Assembly (NCBI GenBank): GCA_045598965.1
Contig: JAZRVH010000025.1
Coordinates: forward strand, 1 to 64,000
Direction: 5' to 3'
Length of the DNA: 64,000 bases
Source of the DNA: RGIG426 sp045598965
GTDB taxonomy: Bacteria; Bacillota; Clostridia; Oscillospirales; Acutalibacteraceae
The notes under the pieces: generated by a model
The model's input: the letters and a program-made list of their open reading frames with translations, nothing else
The model's database searches: none
What the model was told of the DNA's origin: nothing
Position numbers and translations under genes: made by a program
In this document: one piece after another, positions 32,770 to 41,210 of the stretch
Numbering within the stretch: position 1 is the first letter of the stretch
Layout: each line of letters begins with the position of its first letter

Positions 32770-33423
32770 ATGGAACAACGCTCCCTACGGGAGAATTATC
32801 AGCGGATGATGGAGGCGTGTATCGCTCATCTGCCGCAAGAGGGAGAAAAGCCTCGCCTTTTGTTGCACAGCTGTTGCGGGCCTTGCTCGTCCTATGTGCT
32901 CGAATGTCTGTCGGCTCATTTTCGTGTGACGGTGGATTATTACAACCCCAATATTTTCCCGCAGGCGGAGTTTGAAAAACGTCTTGCGGAGCAGACACGA
33001 CTGCTTGCGAAAATGCCGGCGGCAAAAGGGGTGGCTCTTTTGCCGGCTACGTATGACGAAGCGGAATTTCTTGATGCGGTGAGCGGGATGGAAGCTGAGC
33101 CGGAAGGCGGTGCACGATGTGCCGTTTGTTACCGCTTGCGGCTTGCCCATACCGCCAAGATTGCCGCCGAGCAGGGATTTGACTTTTTTACAACGACGCT
33201 TACGGTCAGCCCGTATAAACACGCCGATGCTCTCAACGCCATCGGAAAAGAGCTGTCGGAGCAATATGGCGTGCCGTATCTGTTTTCGGATTTCAAGAAA
33301 AAGGACGGCTACAAGCGGTCTTGTGTGTTAGCGGCGGAATATGAGCTGTATCGTCAGGACTATTGCGGATGCCGATTTTCGCTTCGAGATGCCAAAGAAA
33401 AAATGGAAAAAGCAAGGACTTGA
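32770..33423 (+). CDS. queH: Epoxyqueuosine reductase QueH
   Basis: QueH (DUF208), 217 residues, reduces epoxyqueuosine to queuosine in tRNA, replacing QueG without cobalamin. The Fe-S and active cysteines are visible: HSCCGPCSSYVLE near the N-terminus, CAVCYRLRL in the middle and DYCGCRFS near the C-terminus. Conserved FFTTTLTVSPYKHADALN is intact. Start ATG 32770 has AAGGAG 8 nt upstream, lying inside the end of carD, so the two genes are translationally close. The gene end is folded into a terminator. Confidence 0.93.
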   Translation: MEQRSLRENYQRMMEACIAHLPQEGEKPRLLLHSCCGPCSSYVLECLSAHFRVTVDYYNPNIFPQAEFEKRLAEQTRLLAKMPAAKGVALLPATYDEAEFLDAVSGMEAEPEGGARCAVCYRLRLAHTAKIAAEQGFDFFTTTLTVSPYKHADALNAIGKELSEQYGVPYLFSDFKKKDGYKRSCVLAAEYELYRQDYCGCRFSLRDAKEKMEKART

Positions 33424-33438
33424 AATGTCCTTGCTTTT
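33410..33438 (+). terminator. Terminator overlapping the queH stop codon
   Basis: A 10-bp stem AAGCAAGGAC/GTCCTTGCTT; the queH TGA is in the loop; TTTT follows. Confidence 0.75.
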
Positions 33439-33477
33439 CTGTTATACTGTGAAAAAATTGTCGAAGGAGGGCGGGAA

Positions 33478-34473
33478 ATGAATAAAACGGAACAAAACGG
33501 AACGACTGCAAGCGAAAAGCAGCGTATTTCCGCCTTTGAACGGGAACACACAATGCCGGCCTCGCCGCCGTCATCCGAAAAAACGGGTAAACTGCCGAAA
33601 TCGGTGGTGGCGGTTGTCGTGGGCTGTCTTGTCCTCAACCTGCTGATGATGACAACGGTGGCAGTGCTGTATGTGGTGCGTCGCAACCAAGACCGTGCCG
33701 CCGCCTTGGCGATGGAGGAAATGAGTGTGGACGAGCACGCCGACGAGGTGTATGTTGAGGATAACTCTCTCGGCGGGATATGGCTTCCCAAAGACAGCAG
33801 TTTGGCGAAAAACCAGCTGAAAGACGAGCTGTTTCACGAGACGGACGGATGGATTACCTATGAGGGAGCGTCGCTCGGTATTGACGTATCCGAGTTTCAA
33901 ACCGTTACCGATTGGGATGCCGTGAAGCGTGCCGGCGTGGATTTTGTAATGGTGCGTGTGGGCAGACGTGGCTACGAATCGGGACAAATCTGTGAGGATG
34001 TGAGTTATCGCCAAAATATTGAGGGGGCACAAAAAGCCGGCCTTTCGGTTGGCGTGTATTTCTTCTCTCAGGCGGTAACGCCCAACGAAGCCCGTGAGGA
34101 AGCACGGTACGTGCTCGACTGTATCAAGGAATACGATATCACCTATCCGGTGGCGTTTGACTGGGAATCGGTGGAGGAGACGCAGGCACGGACGTTTGAA
34201 ATGAGAAATGACCAGCTTAACGCTATTGCCCGTGCGTTCTCCGATACGATAAAAGAGGCGGGATATCGCCCGATGCTGTATTTCTATAAACATCTCGGAT
34301 ATCGGCAATATGTGCTGGATAATTTTTCCGATTGTGAATTTTGGCTGTCCGAGCCGGGGGACGGGCCGACGTTTTACTATGCCTTTTCCATGTGGCAGTA
34401 TACGGTAAACGGCAGCGTTCCCGGGGTTGAGGGTACGGTGGATATGAATCTTTGCTTTACGCCGTATATGTGA
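33478..34473 (+). CDS. GH25-family lysozyme with N-terminal membrane anchor
   Basis: A 331-residue wall hydrolase. A cytoplasmic head of about 40 residues and a single helix (about 41-65) anchor it in the membrane. The C-terminal two thirds is a glycoside hydrolase family 25 barrel: LGIDVSEFQTVTDWDAVKRAGVDFVMVRVGRRGYESG, GVYFFSQAVTPNEAREEA, YPVAFDWESVEE with the catalytic Asp/Glu pair, and the last strand MWQYTVNGSVPGVEGTVDMNLC. GH25 enzymes cut the MurNAc-GlcNAc bond. A cell-bound form suggests wall remodelling and not phage lysis. AAGGAGGGCGGG precedes the ATG. Confidence 0.93.
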   Translation: MNKTEQNGTTASEKQRISAFEREHTMPASPPSSEKTGKLPKSVVAVVVGCLVLNLLMMTTVAVLYVVRRNQDRAAALAMEEMSVDEHADEVYVEDNSLGGIWLPKDSSLAKNQLKDELFHETDGWITYEGASLGIDVSEFQTVTDWDAVKRAGVDFVMVRVGRRGYESGQICEDVSYRQNIEGAQKAGLSVGVYFFSQAVTPNEAREEARYVLDCIKEYDITYPVAFDWESVEETQARTFEMRNDQLNAIARAFSDTIKEAGYRPMLYFYKHLGYRQYVLDNFSDCEFWLSEPGDGPTFYYAFSMWQYTVNGSVPGVEGTVDMNLCFTPYM

Positions 34474-34481
34474 ATCGAATA

Positions 34482-34529
34482 AAACCGTCCTTGTGTTCGC
34501 TGTGGCGTTGTGCAAGGGCGGTTTTTTTG
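34482..34529 (+). terminator. Terminator after the GH25 gene
   Basis: A long imperfect stem AAACCGTCCTTG/CAAGGGCGGTTT with a wide loop, then seven T. Confidence 0.75.
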
Positions 34530-34612
34530 TTGTTTTTGTTCCGGCACCCGCCGCTTGAGACGATAGCGGCGAAAAAGATAAAATTAGTGCCGTATATTTC
34601 GGGGCAGAGCGG

Positions 34613-34642
34613 TTGACACCTTGTGCATATATAGGTTATAAT
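34613..34642 (+). promoter_or_regulatory. Promoter of the oad operon
   Basis: TTGACA (34613-34618), 18-bp spacer, TATAAT (34637-34642). A GCCGCT/AGCGGC hairpin lies upstream near 34551-34572. Confidence 0.78.
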
Positions 34643-34690
34643 AAACGCAGTTTGGAAATTTTTTATCTTTTTAAAGAAGGAGGTTTCATC

Positions 34691-35176
34691 ATGAACTTTG
34701 CGTTGTTAACGGCTGCCGCCGAATACAGCAATTTGTTCGTCGTGTTGATGGGACTCGGCACCGTGTTTGTGGGTCTTATCTGCATCATCGTGTTGTGCTC
34801 GATTTCGGGTGCAGTCATCCAAGCGGTTGAAGGCAAAAAAAAAAGTAAGCCGCAAGCAGATGTAAAATCCCCGACGCAAGCTGCTGCTTCTGCCCCGGTC
34901 GTTGCCGCTCCGGCACGCACGGTTATCCCGTGTGACAACATCCCGAACCGTGGGGCGTTTGTTGCGGCTGTGTCTGCTGCCTTGGCGGAAGAGCTTGGCA
35001 CGGACGTGTCGTCCATTCGCATCATGTCCATCGGCAAGGAGATTACTCCCGACACGCCGATTGGCGATGCTATCAAAAACCGTGGCGAGTTTATGGCCGC
35101 TGTTTCTGCCGCTTTGGCAGAAGAAATCGGAACTGACGTTTCGAAAATCCGTATTGAGTCCATTCGTCTGGCTTGA
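34691..35176 (+). CDS. oadG: OadG-like gamma subunit with duplicated C-terminal module
   Basis: A 161-residue gamma-type subunit of a Na+-pumping carboxylate decarboxylase. One membrane helix (LFVVLMGLGTVFVGLICIIVLCSI, about residues 14-37) leads into a Lys/Ala/Pro-rich linker, then a soluble part. The family's single AAxxAAxAxxxG...IxSI motif occurs twice: NRGAFVAAVSAALAEELGTDVSSIRIMSI and NRGEFMAAVSAALAEEIGTDVSKIRIESI, about 50 residues apart. The duplication is unusual. OadG holds the complex together and binds zinc in characterised enzymes. It is the first gene of oadG-BCCP-oadB-oadA; ATG 34691 has AAGGAGG upstream. Confidence 0.85.
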   Translation: MNFALLTAAAEYSNLFVVLMGLGTVFVGLICIIVLCSISGAVIQAVEGKKKSKPQADVKSPTQAAASAPVVAAPARTVIPCDNIPNRGAFVAAVSAALAEELGTDVSSIRIMSIGKEITPDTPIGDAIKNRGEFMAAVSAALAEEIGTDVSKIRIESIRLA

Positions 35177-35234
35177 CCGGACACAAATTATTAGTCTATC
35201 AAAAATTTAGAAAAACAAGAAAGAGGTAACCAAA

Positions 35235-35618
35235 ATGAAAAAGTATCGTGTAAATGTCAATGGTACCAACTATGAAATCCTGCTCGAGGCCCTGGGCGAG
35301 ACCGGCACTCCGGTCGCTGCCACCGCTTCTGCTCCGGCTCCGGTCGCTGCTCCGGCTGCTGCTCCGGCTCCGGCTGCTGCTCCGGCTCCGGTTGCTGCCG
35401 GCAACGGTCAGAAAGTGGAAGCTCCGATGCCCGGCACCATCCTGAAAGTCAACGTTGCCGCCGGTGACGCCGTCAAAGCCGGTGACGTGCTGATGATTCT
35501 CGAGGCTATGAAAATGGAAAACGAGATTATGTGCCCGGTTGACGGTAAAATTGGTGCTCTCGCTGTGGCTCAGGGCCAGTCGGTGGATACCGGTGCTCTG
35601 CTTTGCACCATTGAATAA
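35235..35618 (+). CDS. Biotin carboxyl carrier protein
   Basis: A 127-residue free biotin carrier (like GcdC/MmdC). An N-terminal stretch MKKYRVNVNGTNYEILLE is followed by an Ala/Pro-rich flexible arm (about 25-56) and a biotinyl domain with EAMKMENE; Lys93 is the expected biotinylation site. It shuttles the carboxyl group from the carboxyltransferase subunit to the membrane decarboxylase OadB. The encoding of the carrier as a separate gene explains the short OadA downstream. AAAGAGG precedes the ATG. Confidence 0.95.
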   Translation: MKKYRVNVNGTNYEILLEALGETGTPVAATASAPAPVAAPAAAPAPAAAPAPVAAGNGQKVEAPMPGTILKVNVAAGDAVKAGDVLMILEAMKMENEIMCPVDGKIGALAVAQGQSVDTGALLCTIE

Positions 35619-35638
35619 TCCACGGAGGTAACAAATCC

Positions 35639-37090
35639 ATGGATGCTGTATTGAATTTTTTACAGCAGACCGGCTTCTATATGATTGCTCAGGACTGGAA
35701 ACAACTGATTATGATTGCTGTTGCGTTGTTTTTGTCCTATCTTGCGATTGTTAAAGGCTTTGAGCCGCTTCTGCTGTTGCCGATTTCGTTCGGTATGCTT
35801 CTGACGAACCTTCCCGGTGCGGAGATGTACCACGAAATCCTGTTTGCCGGCGGTCACGCCCATTGGGACCTGTTTGGCGGTGGGATTTTGGTAAGCTCCG
35901 CCGGACTTTCCGACCCGGGAATGTTCCAAATTTTCAACTCCGGAGATGTGGGCATCTTCACGGGCACCGGCTTCTCGCTGTTCGGCCACATTGTGGAGAA
36001 TGCCTTCACGGAAACGGCTACGATTAACCAGCTCGGCCAGGTTGTGGGCGAGTCGGGCAACATTCTCGCCGAGAGTGTCCACATGGTGGTGGACTTCCCG
36101 GGTGCGGTGGTCACCGACGGCAACCTGATGGTCGGCTCGGAAGTGCTTGCTACCGGTGCGGGTTCGGTTTCTCCCGGTTTGCTCGACTATCTGTATCTCG
36201 GCGTTAAGCTCGGCATTTATCCCTGCCTTATCTTCTTTGGCGTGGGTGCTATGACCGACTTCGGTCCGCTGATTGCAAACCCGAAGAGCTTGCTTCTCGG
36301 TGCTGCTGCTCAGCTCGGCATCTTCCTTACCTACATCGGTTCGTCTTACCTGGGCTTCTCGCCCACGGAGGCGTCCTCTATCGGCATTATCGGTGGTGCG
36401 GACGGCCCGACGGCTATCTACGTCACCTCGAAGCTTGCCCCGCACCTGCTTGGCCCGATTGCGGTTGCCGCCTATTCCTATATGGCACTCGTTCCGGTCA
36501 TTCAGCCGCCGATTATGAAATTGCTCACCACCGACAAAGAGCGTAAGATTGTCATGACCGCTCTGCGTCCGGTTTCCAAGACCGAGAAAATCATTTTCCC
36601 GTTCATCGTGACTGTGTTTGTCTCGTTCCTGGTGCCGTCGGCGGCTCCGCTGGTCGGCTCGTTGATGCTCGGTAACTTGTTCCGTGAGAGCGGCGTGACC
36701 GAACGTCTGTCCAAGACGGTTCAGAATGAACTGATGAACATCGTCACCATCTTCCTGGGTGTCACGGTTGGTGCTACCGCCACGGCGGCGACCTTCCTCA
36801 GCTGGCAGACCATCAAGATCGTTGTTATGGGTGTCGTGGCGTTCGGCTGCGGTACTGCGGGCGGCGTGCTCTTGGCGAAGTTCATGAACCTGTTCCTCAA
36901 ACGCAAAATCAACCCGCTTATCGGTTCTGCCGGCGTTTCCGCCGTGCCGATGGCGGCCCGTGTGTCCCAGAAGGTCGGTCAGAAATACAATCCCGGCAAC
37001 TTCCTGTTGATGCACGCTATGGGTCCGAACGTGGCAGGCGTTATCGGTTCGGCTATTGCCGCCGGCACGCTCATCGCTCTGTTCGGTTAA
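35639..37090 (+). CDS. oadB: Na+-transporting decarboxylase beta subunit
   Basis: A 483-residue polytopic membrane protein of the OadB/GcdB/MmdB family. It decarboxylates carboxybiotin and exports Na+. Family hallmarks: LPISFGMLLTNLPGAEM, LGVKLGIYPCLIFFGVGAMTDFGPLIANPKSLLLGAAAQLGIF with the Na+-site Asp, GIIGGADGPTAIYVTSKLAPHL, and LMHAMGPNVAGVIGSAIAAG at the C-terminus. A roughly 65-residue insertion around residues 105-170 (GIFTGTGFSLFGHIVENAFTETA...) makes it longer than many relatives, which are near 375-435. Position between the carrier and alpha genes confirms its role. Confidence 0.95.
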   Translation: MDAVLNFLQQTGFYMIAQDWKQLIMIAVALFLSYLAIVKGFEPLLLLPISFGMLLTNLPGAEMYHEILFAGGHAHWDLFGGGILVSSAGLSDPGMFQIFNSGDVGIFTGTGFSLFGHIVENAFTETATINQLGQVVGESGNILAESVHMVVDFPGAVVTDGNLMVGSEVLATGAGSVSPGLLDYLYLGVKLGIYPCLIFFGVGAMTDFGPLIANPKSLLLGAAAQLGIFLTYIGSSYLGFSPTEASSIGIIGGADGPTAIYVTSKLAPHLLGPIAVAAYSYMALVPVIQPPIMKLLTTDKERKIVMTALRPVSKTEKIIFPFIVTVFVSFLVPSAAPLVGSLMLGNLFRESGVTERLSKTVQNELMNIVTIFLGVTVGATATAATFLSWQTIKIVVMGVVAFGCGTAGGVLLAKFMNLFLKRKINPLIGSAGVSAVPMAARVSQKVGQKYNPGNFLLMHAMGPNVAGVIGSAIAAGTLIALFG

Positions 37091-37105
37091 GGAGGTATTT
37101 GACTT

Positions 37106-38503
37106 ATGGCTAAAAATCCTGTTTTAATTACCGATACCATCCTCCGTGACGCTCACCAGTCCCAAGCGGCGACTCGTATGCGTCTTGAGGATATGCTCCC
37201 GGCGTGCAAAACGCTGGACTCCATCGGCTTCTGGTCGCTGGAATGCTGGGGCGGTGCTACGTTTGATGCGTGCATGCGTTTCCTCAATGAGGACCCGTGG
37301 GAGCGTCTGCGTGTCCTTCGCAAAGAAATGCCCAACACCAAACTCCAAATGTTGCTTCGTGGTCAGAACCTTCTCGGCTACAAGCATTATGCGGACGACG
37401 TGGTGGATGCTTTCGTGAAAAAATCTATCGAAAACGGTATTGACGTTGTTCGTGTGTTCGACGCACTCAACGATCCCCGCAACCTGGAGCGTGCCTGCAA
37501 AGCCGTTAAAGAATACGGCGGCACCTGCGAGGCGGCTATCAGCTTTACGAAGAGCCCGGTGCATAACGAGGACTACTTCGTGCGTCTTGCTTCCCAGCTT
37601 GAGGAGAACGGTGCGGATGTTATCTGCATTAAAGATATGGCGAACCTGCTTTTGCCGGAGGATGCCTATTCCCTCGTGAAAGCCTTGAAAGCCAACTGCA
37701 GTGCGAAGATTCACCTGCACACCCACAACACCACCGGTACCGGTGCGATGACCTATCTGCGTGCCATTCAGGCGGGCGTGGACATCATCGACACGGCGTT
37801 GTCGCCGCTTGCGGGCGGTACCTCTCAACCGGCTACCGAGTCTATGGTTGCCGCTTTGCAGGGCACTGACCGTGACACCGGTTTGGACCTCAAACAACTC
37901 AGCGAGGCCGCTGCCCACTTCCGTGTGGTTGCCGCTCGCCTGAAAGAGGCCGGCGTGCTTAACCCGAAAGTGCTTAACACCGACCCGAACACCCTGCTGT
38001 ATCAGGTGCCGGGCGGAATGCTCTCCAACCTTATCAACCAGCTGAAAGAGGCTCACGCCGAGGATCGCTACTACGATGTGCTTGAAGAAGTGCCTCGTGT
38101 CCGTAAAGATTTCGGTTATCCTCCGCTGGTGACTCCGACCAGCCAGATTGTCGGTACGCAGGCGGTGCTGAACGTGCTGTCCGGCGAGCGTTACAAGATG
38201 GTCACCAAAGAGTCCAAGGGCTTGCTTCGTGGCGAATACGGCAAACTGCCGGGCGAAGTGAATCCTGAAGTGTGCAAGAAAGCAATCGGCAACGATGAAA
38301 TCATCACCTGCCGTCCGGCGGACTTGCTCTCTCCGGAGCTGGACAAATATCGTGAGGAGACGAAAGACATCGCCACTTGCGAGGAGGACGTGCTGAGCTA
38401 CGCCCTGTTCCCGCAGGTTGCCCCGAAATTCTTTGCAGCTCGCAAAGAAATGCAGAACGCCACGGAAGTGCGTGAACTGGTTGTCGAGGACTGTGCGAAA
38501 TAA
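37106..38503 (+). CDS. oadA: Oxaloacetate decarboxylase alpha (carboxyltransferase) subunit
   Basis: A 465-residue carboxyltransferase subunit, TIM barrel with an active-site metal. DTILRDAHQSQAATRMR opens the barrel, CIKDMANLL holds the carbamylated-lysine position, and HLHTHNTTGTGAM the metal histidines. It moves CO2 from oxaloacetate (or a related acid such as methylmalonyl-CoA via the 5S type) to biotin. No C-terminal biotin domain is fused; that is the separate gene at 35235. With oadG and oadB it should form a complete pump that turns decarboxylation energy into a sodium gradient. Oxaloacetate is the likeliest substrate by similarity to 5S/PycB-type chains. Confidence 0.9.
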   Translation: MAKNPVLITDTILRDAHQSQAATRMRLEDMLPACKTLDSIGFWSLECWGGATFDACMRFLNEDPWERLRVLRKEMPNTKLQMLLRGQNLLGYKHYADDVVDAFVKKSIENGIDVVRVFDALNDPRNLERACKAVKEYGGTCEAAISFTKSPVHNEDYFVRLASQLEENGADVICIKDMANLLLPEDAYSLVKALKANCSAKIHLHTHNTTGTGAMTYLRAIQAGVDIIDTALSPLAGGTSQPATESMVAALQGTDRDTGLDLKQLSEAAAHFRVVAARLKEAGVLNPKVLNTDPNTLLYQVPGGMLSNLINQLKEAHAEDRYYDVLEEVPRVRKDFGYPPLVTPTSQIVGTQAVLNVLSGERYKMVTKESKGLLRGEYGKLPGEVNPEVCKKAIGNDEIITCRPADLLSPELDKYREETKDIATCEEDVLSYALFPQVAPKFFAARKEMQNATEVRELVVEDCAK

Positions 38504-38515
38504 GTTTCTGTGAGA

Positions 38516-38552
38516 AAATCCCGTTGCGACTTGCTCGCAACGGGATTTTTTT
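38516..38552 (+). terminator. Terminator after the oad operon
   Basis: A 13-bp stem AATCCCGTTGCGA/TCGCAACGGGATT, then seven T. Confidence 0.9.
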
Positions 38553-38573
38553 GCGTTTTTAGCGGAATTTGTT

Positions 38574-38602
38574 TTGACATTACGGGTAAAATAGGGTATG
38601 AT
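38574..38602 (+). promoter_or_regulatory. Promoter of the obg operon
   Basis: TTGACA (38574-38579), 17-bp spacer, TATGAT (38597-38602). Confidence 0.75.
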
Positions 38603-38656
38603 ATATATGTATAACTATGACTATGCCTTGATGGGCAAAAAAGGAGGAACACCTGC

Positions 38657-39928
38657 GTGTTTATTGATAAGGCAACCATTCATATTAAAGCTGGCAACGG
38701 CGGCGATGGTGCAGTGGCGTTCCACCGTGAAAAATTTGTGGCCTCCGGCGGGCCGGACGGCGGCGACGGCGGACGTGGCGGTAACGTTGTGTTCGTGGTT
38801 GATGAGGGAATGAATACGCTCTCGGATTATCGGCACAAACGAAAATACCACGCCGATAACGGACTTCCCGGCGGCGGCAAACGGTGCAGTGGAAAAGCCG
38901 GTGCCGATGTGGTGTTGAAAGTGCCAAGAGGAACGCTTGTGTATGACGACGAAACCGGAAGGCTTATGGCGGACTTGTCCGGAAAAGAACCGGTCATTCT
39001 CGCCAAAGGCGGCAACGGCGGTTGGGGTAACAGCCATTTCGCCACGCCTACTCGCCAAACACCCCGCTTTGCAAAGCCCGGTATTCCCGGCGAGGAATTT
39101 ACCGTGCGGTTAGAGTTAAAATTGCTTGCCGACGTGGGACTGGTGGGGTTCCCCAACGTGGGAAAATCCACGCTCGTGTCGGTGGTTTCCGAGGCGAAGC
39201 CTCAAATCGCCAACTACCATTTCACCACCCTTACGCCGGTGCTCGGCGTGGTGCGAGTGGGAGAAGCGTCGTTTGTTATGGCGGACATTCCCGGTCTGAT
39301 TGAGGGAGCCGGCGAGGGTGCCGGCCTTGGCCACGAATTCCTTCGTCACGTTGAGCGGTGCCGCTTGCTGGTGCATATTGTAGATGTGGCGGGAAGCGAG
39401 GGGAGAGACCCGATTGAGGATTTTGACACCATCAACCGGGAACTGCAAACCTTTAATCCGGAGCTCGCAAAGCTGCCGATGCTGGTGGCAGGGAACAAAT
39501 GTGACCTGGCAACGGATGAGCAGTGCGAGGCATTTGCGGCGGAGATGGAGAAACGTGGATATCGCTATTTCCCCATGATGGCACCGATTTCTCACGGAAC
39601 GGACGAGCTGATTAACGCTTGTGCCGCCACGCTCGCCACCCTGCCGCCCATTCGAGCCTTCGAGCCGGAGGCACCCGTAACGCCGGATGCGGACAGCTTC
39701 AAGGACCGCTCGGTAACCGTTACCAAAACCGATGACGGTGTGTATACGGTGGAGGGCAAGTGGCTTCTTACGGTGATGCGTGGTATCAACTTCGATGATT
39801 ATGAAGCTTTGCAGTATTTCGAGCGGGTGCTCAAATCTGCCGGAGTGATTGATGCCCTTCGAGATGCCGGTATCAACGAGGGAGATACCGTGTCTATTTA
39901 TGATTTTGAATTTGAATTTGTCAATTAA
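38657..39928 (+). CDS. obg: GTPase Obg
   Basis: ObgE/CgtA, 423 residues, an essential GTPase in 50S ribosome assembly and stress control. The Gly-rich Obg fold (FIDKATIHIKAGNGGDGAVAFHREKFVASGGPDGGDGGRGG) is followed by a G domain: GFPNVGKST (G1), VMADIPGLIEGA (G3), NKCDL (G4), then a C-terminal OCT domain (YTVEGKWLLTVMRGINFDDYEALQYF...). Start is GTG 38657 with AAGGAGG upstream. It heads a seven-gene operon. Confidence 0.97.
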   Translation: MFIDKATIHIKAGNGGDGAVAFHREKFVASGGPDGGDGGRGGNVVFVVDEGMNTLSDYRHKRKYHADNGLPGGGKRCSGKAGADVVLKVPRGTLVYDDETGRLMADLSGKEPVILAKGGNGGWGNSHFATPTRQTPRFAKPGIPGEEFTVRLELKLLADVGLVGFPNVGKSTLVSVVSEAKPQIANYHFTTLTPVLGVVRVGEASFVMADIPGLIEGAGEGAGLGHEFLRHVERCRLLVHIVDVAGSEGRDPIEDFDTINRELQTFNPELAKLPMLVAGNKCDLATDEQCEAFAAEMEKRGYRYFPMMAPISHGTDELINACAATLATLPPIRAFEPEAPVTPDADSFKDRSVTVTKTDDGVYTVEGKWLLTVMRGINFDDYEALQYFERVLKSAGVIDALRDAGINEGDTVSIYDFEFEFVN

Positions 39929-39940
39929 GGGAGCGACGTT

Positions 39941-40312
39941 ATGCGACTGTATCCCGAGGAACTGGATACCCGTGGGTTAAGCCCCATTACGCTGGCGTTT
40001 GTCGGCGACGGTGTGTTTGAGCTGATGGTGCGAGAGCATTTGGCGTCTTGTGCCAATCGCCCGGCTAATGCGTTACATAGACAGGCAGTGTCCATGGTTT
40101 GTGCTTCGGCACAAGCGACGGCACTGGAAAAGATTATGCCTCGTTTAACCGAGGAGGAGCTGGCTGTCTATAAACGTGGGCGTAACGCCCATACCGCACG
40201 TAAGGGCGACGAGTATCACAAGGCAACCGGATTGGAAACGTTGTTTGGATATTTGTATTTGAATGACGAAATCGACCGATTACAAGAGCTGTTTACCCTT
40301 ATCGTGGAATAA
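39941..40312 (+). CDS. mrnC: Mini-ribonuclease III
   Basis: MrnC, 123 residues, an RNase III catalytic domain without a dsRNA-binding domain. In Bacillus it matures 23S rRNA ends. LAFVGDGVFELMVREHL carries the catalytic signature, RGRNA...RKGDEYHKATGLETLFGYLYL the second metal-binding part. It lies 12 nt after obg, sensible for two ribosome-biogenesis genes. Confidence 0.95.
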   Translation: MRLYPEELDTRGLSPITLAFVGDGVFELMVREHLASCANRPANALHRQAVSMVCASAQATALEKIMPRLTEEELAVYKRGRNAHTARKGDEYHKATGLETLFGYLYLNDEIDRLQELFTLIVE

Positions 40313-40352
40313 ACGATAAGGAGAGATTGCTATAAAACAATCGCAAAAACTT

Positions 40353-41198
40353 TTGGTGGATGGCGTGTGCTATCTTGTGGGAACGGTGTCTTTGGCACTG
40401 GCAGTGACGGTGTTTTCCACGCCGAACGAGATGGCACCGGGCGGCGTGCTTGGTTTATCCACGATTGTTCATGCGGTTTTGCCCCGCCTTTCTGTCGGCA
40501 CGTTGACGCTTTGCTTCAATTTGCCGCTTCTGGCAATAGCGTGGATGAAGCTCGGCGGCAGATTTACCGCCCGCACCGCTTTGGTGACAATCGGTTCGTC
40601 GCTGATTCTCAACCTGGCGGAACAGGCCACGTGGCTCAAACCGTATACCGATGACCCGCTCCTTGCCGCTGTATCCGGCGGCGTGCTGATGGGGTTTGGT
40701 ATCGGACTGGTCATGTGGCGGGGAGCCACGACCGGTGGCAGTGAAATTGTGGCGAGGCTTTTGGAGCTGAAATTCCCGCATTTACCGATTGGCCGACTGC
40801 TGTTACTGGTGGATGCGGTGGTGGTACTGCTTTCGGTGGCGGTGTTCGGAAAACTGCAAAGCGGACTGTATGCCGTGGTGCTGATTTTTGTCAGTTCCCG
40901 TGTTACGGATGCCGTGGTATACGGACGAGACAGCGGACGAATGCTGCTTATCCTAACAAAGCAGGAGCAAGCAATCGCTGACGTGATTTTGAACGAATTG
41001 GGACGGGGTGTCACCTTTTTGCGTGCTAAGGGCGGGTACACCAAAACCGACCGCAACGCCGTTTTATGTGCCCTTCGCCCGTCGGAGGTACATCCTCTTT
41101 GTGCCAGGGTGAGAGAGCTGGACCCCGACGCTTTTACCATTGTACTCACAACCGAACAGACCTTCGGTAACGGATTTATGAAGAACGAACACCATTGA
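40353..41198 (+). CDS. YitT-family membrane protein, start codon uncertain
   Basis: A YitT/DUF161 membrane protein with a C-terminal DUF2179 domain. Five or six hydrophobic segments (LVGTVSLALAVTVFSTPNEMAPGGVLGLSTI, FGIGLVMWRGATTGGSEIVARLL...) are followed by a cytoplasmic part (MLLILTKQEQAIADVILNELGRGVTFLRAKGGYTKTDRNAVLCAL). Function unknown. I give the first conventional codon, TTG 40353, but it has no ribosome site. AAGGAG at 40318 lies 8 nt before an in-frame ATA at 40332, and starting there restores KQSQKLLVDGVCYLVG, the usual basic head. Either ATA is used or an ATG has mutated. Fourth position in the obg operon order is not reached; it is the third gene. Confidence 0.85.
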   Translation: MVDGVCYLVGTVSLALAVTVFSTPNEMAPGGVLGLSTIVHAVLPRLSVGTLTLCFNLPLLAIAWMKLGGRFTARTALVTIGSSLILNLAEQATWLKPYTDDPLLAAVSGGVLMGFGIGLVMWRGATTGGSEIVARLLELKFPHLPIGRLLLLVDAVVVLLSVAVFGKLQSGLYAVVLIFVSSRVTDAVVYGRDSGRMLLILTKQEQAIADVILNELGRGVTFLRAKGGYTKTDRNAVLCALRPSEVHPLCARVRELDPDAFTIVLTTEQTFGNGFMKNEHH

Positions 41199-41210
41199 GG
41201 AGGAGTAAGT

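Noticed and set aside
35660..37015. A 451-codon minus-strand frame opposite oadB
   Set aside because: Shadow of a membrane-protein gene; no start site or domain.
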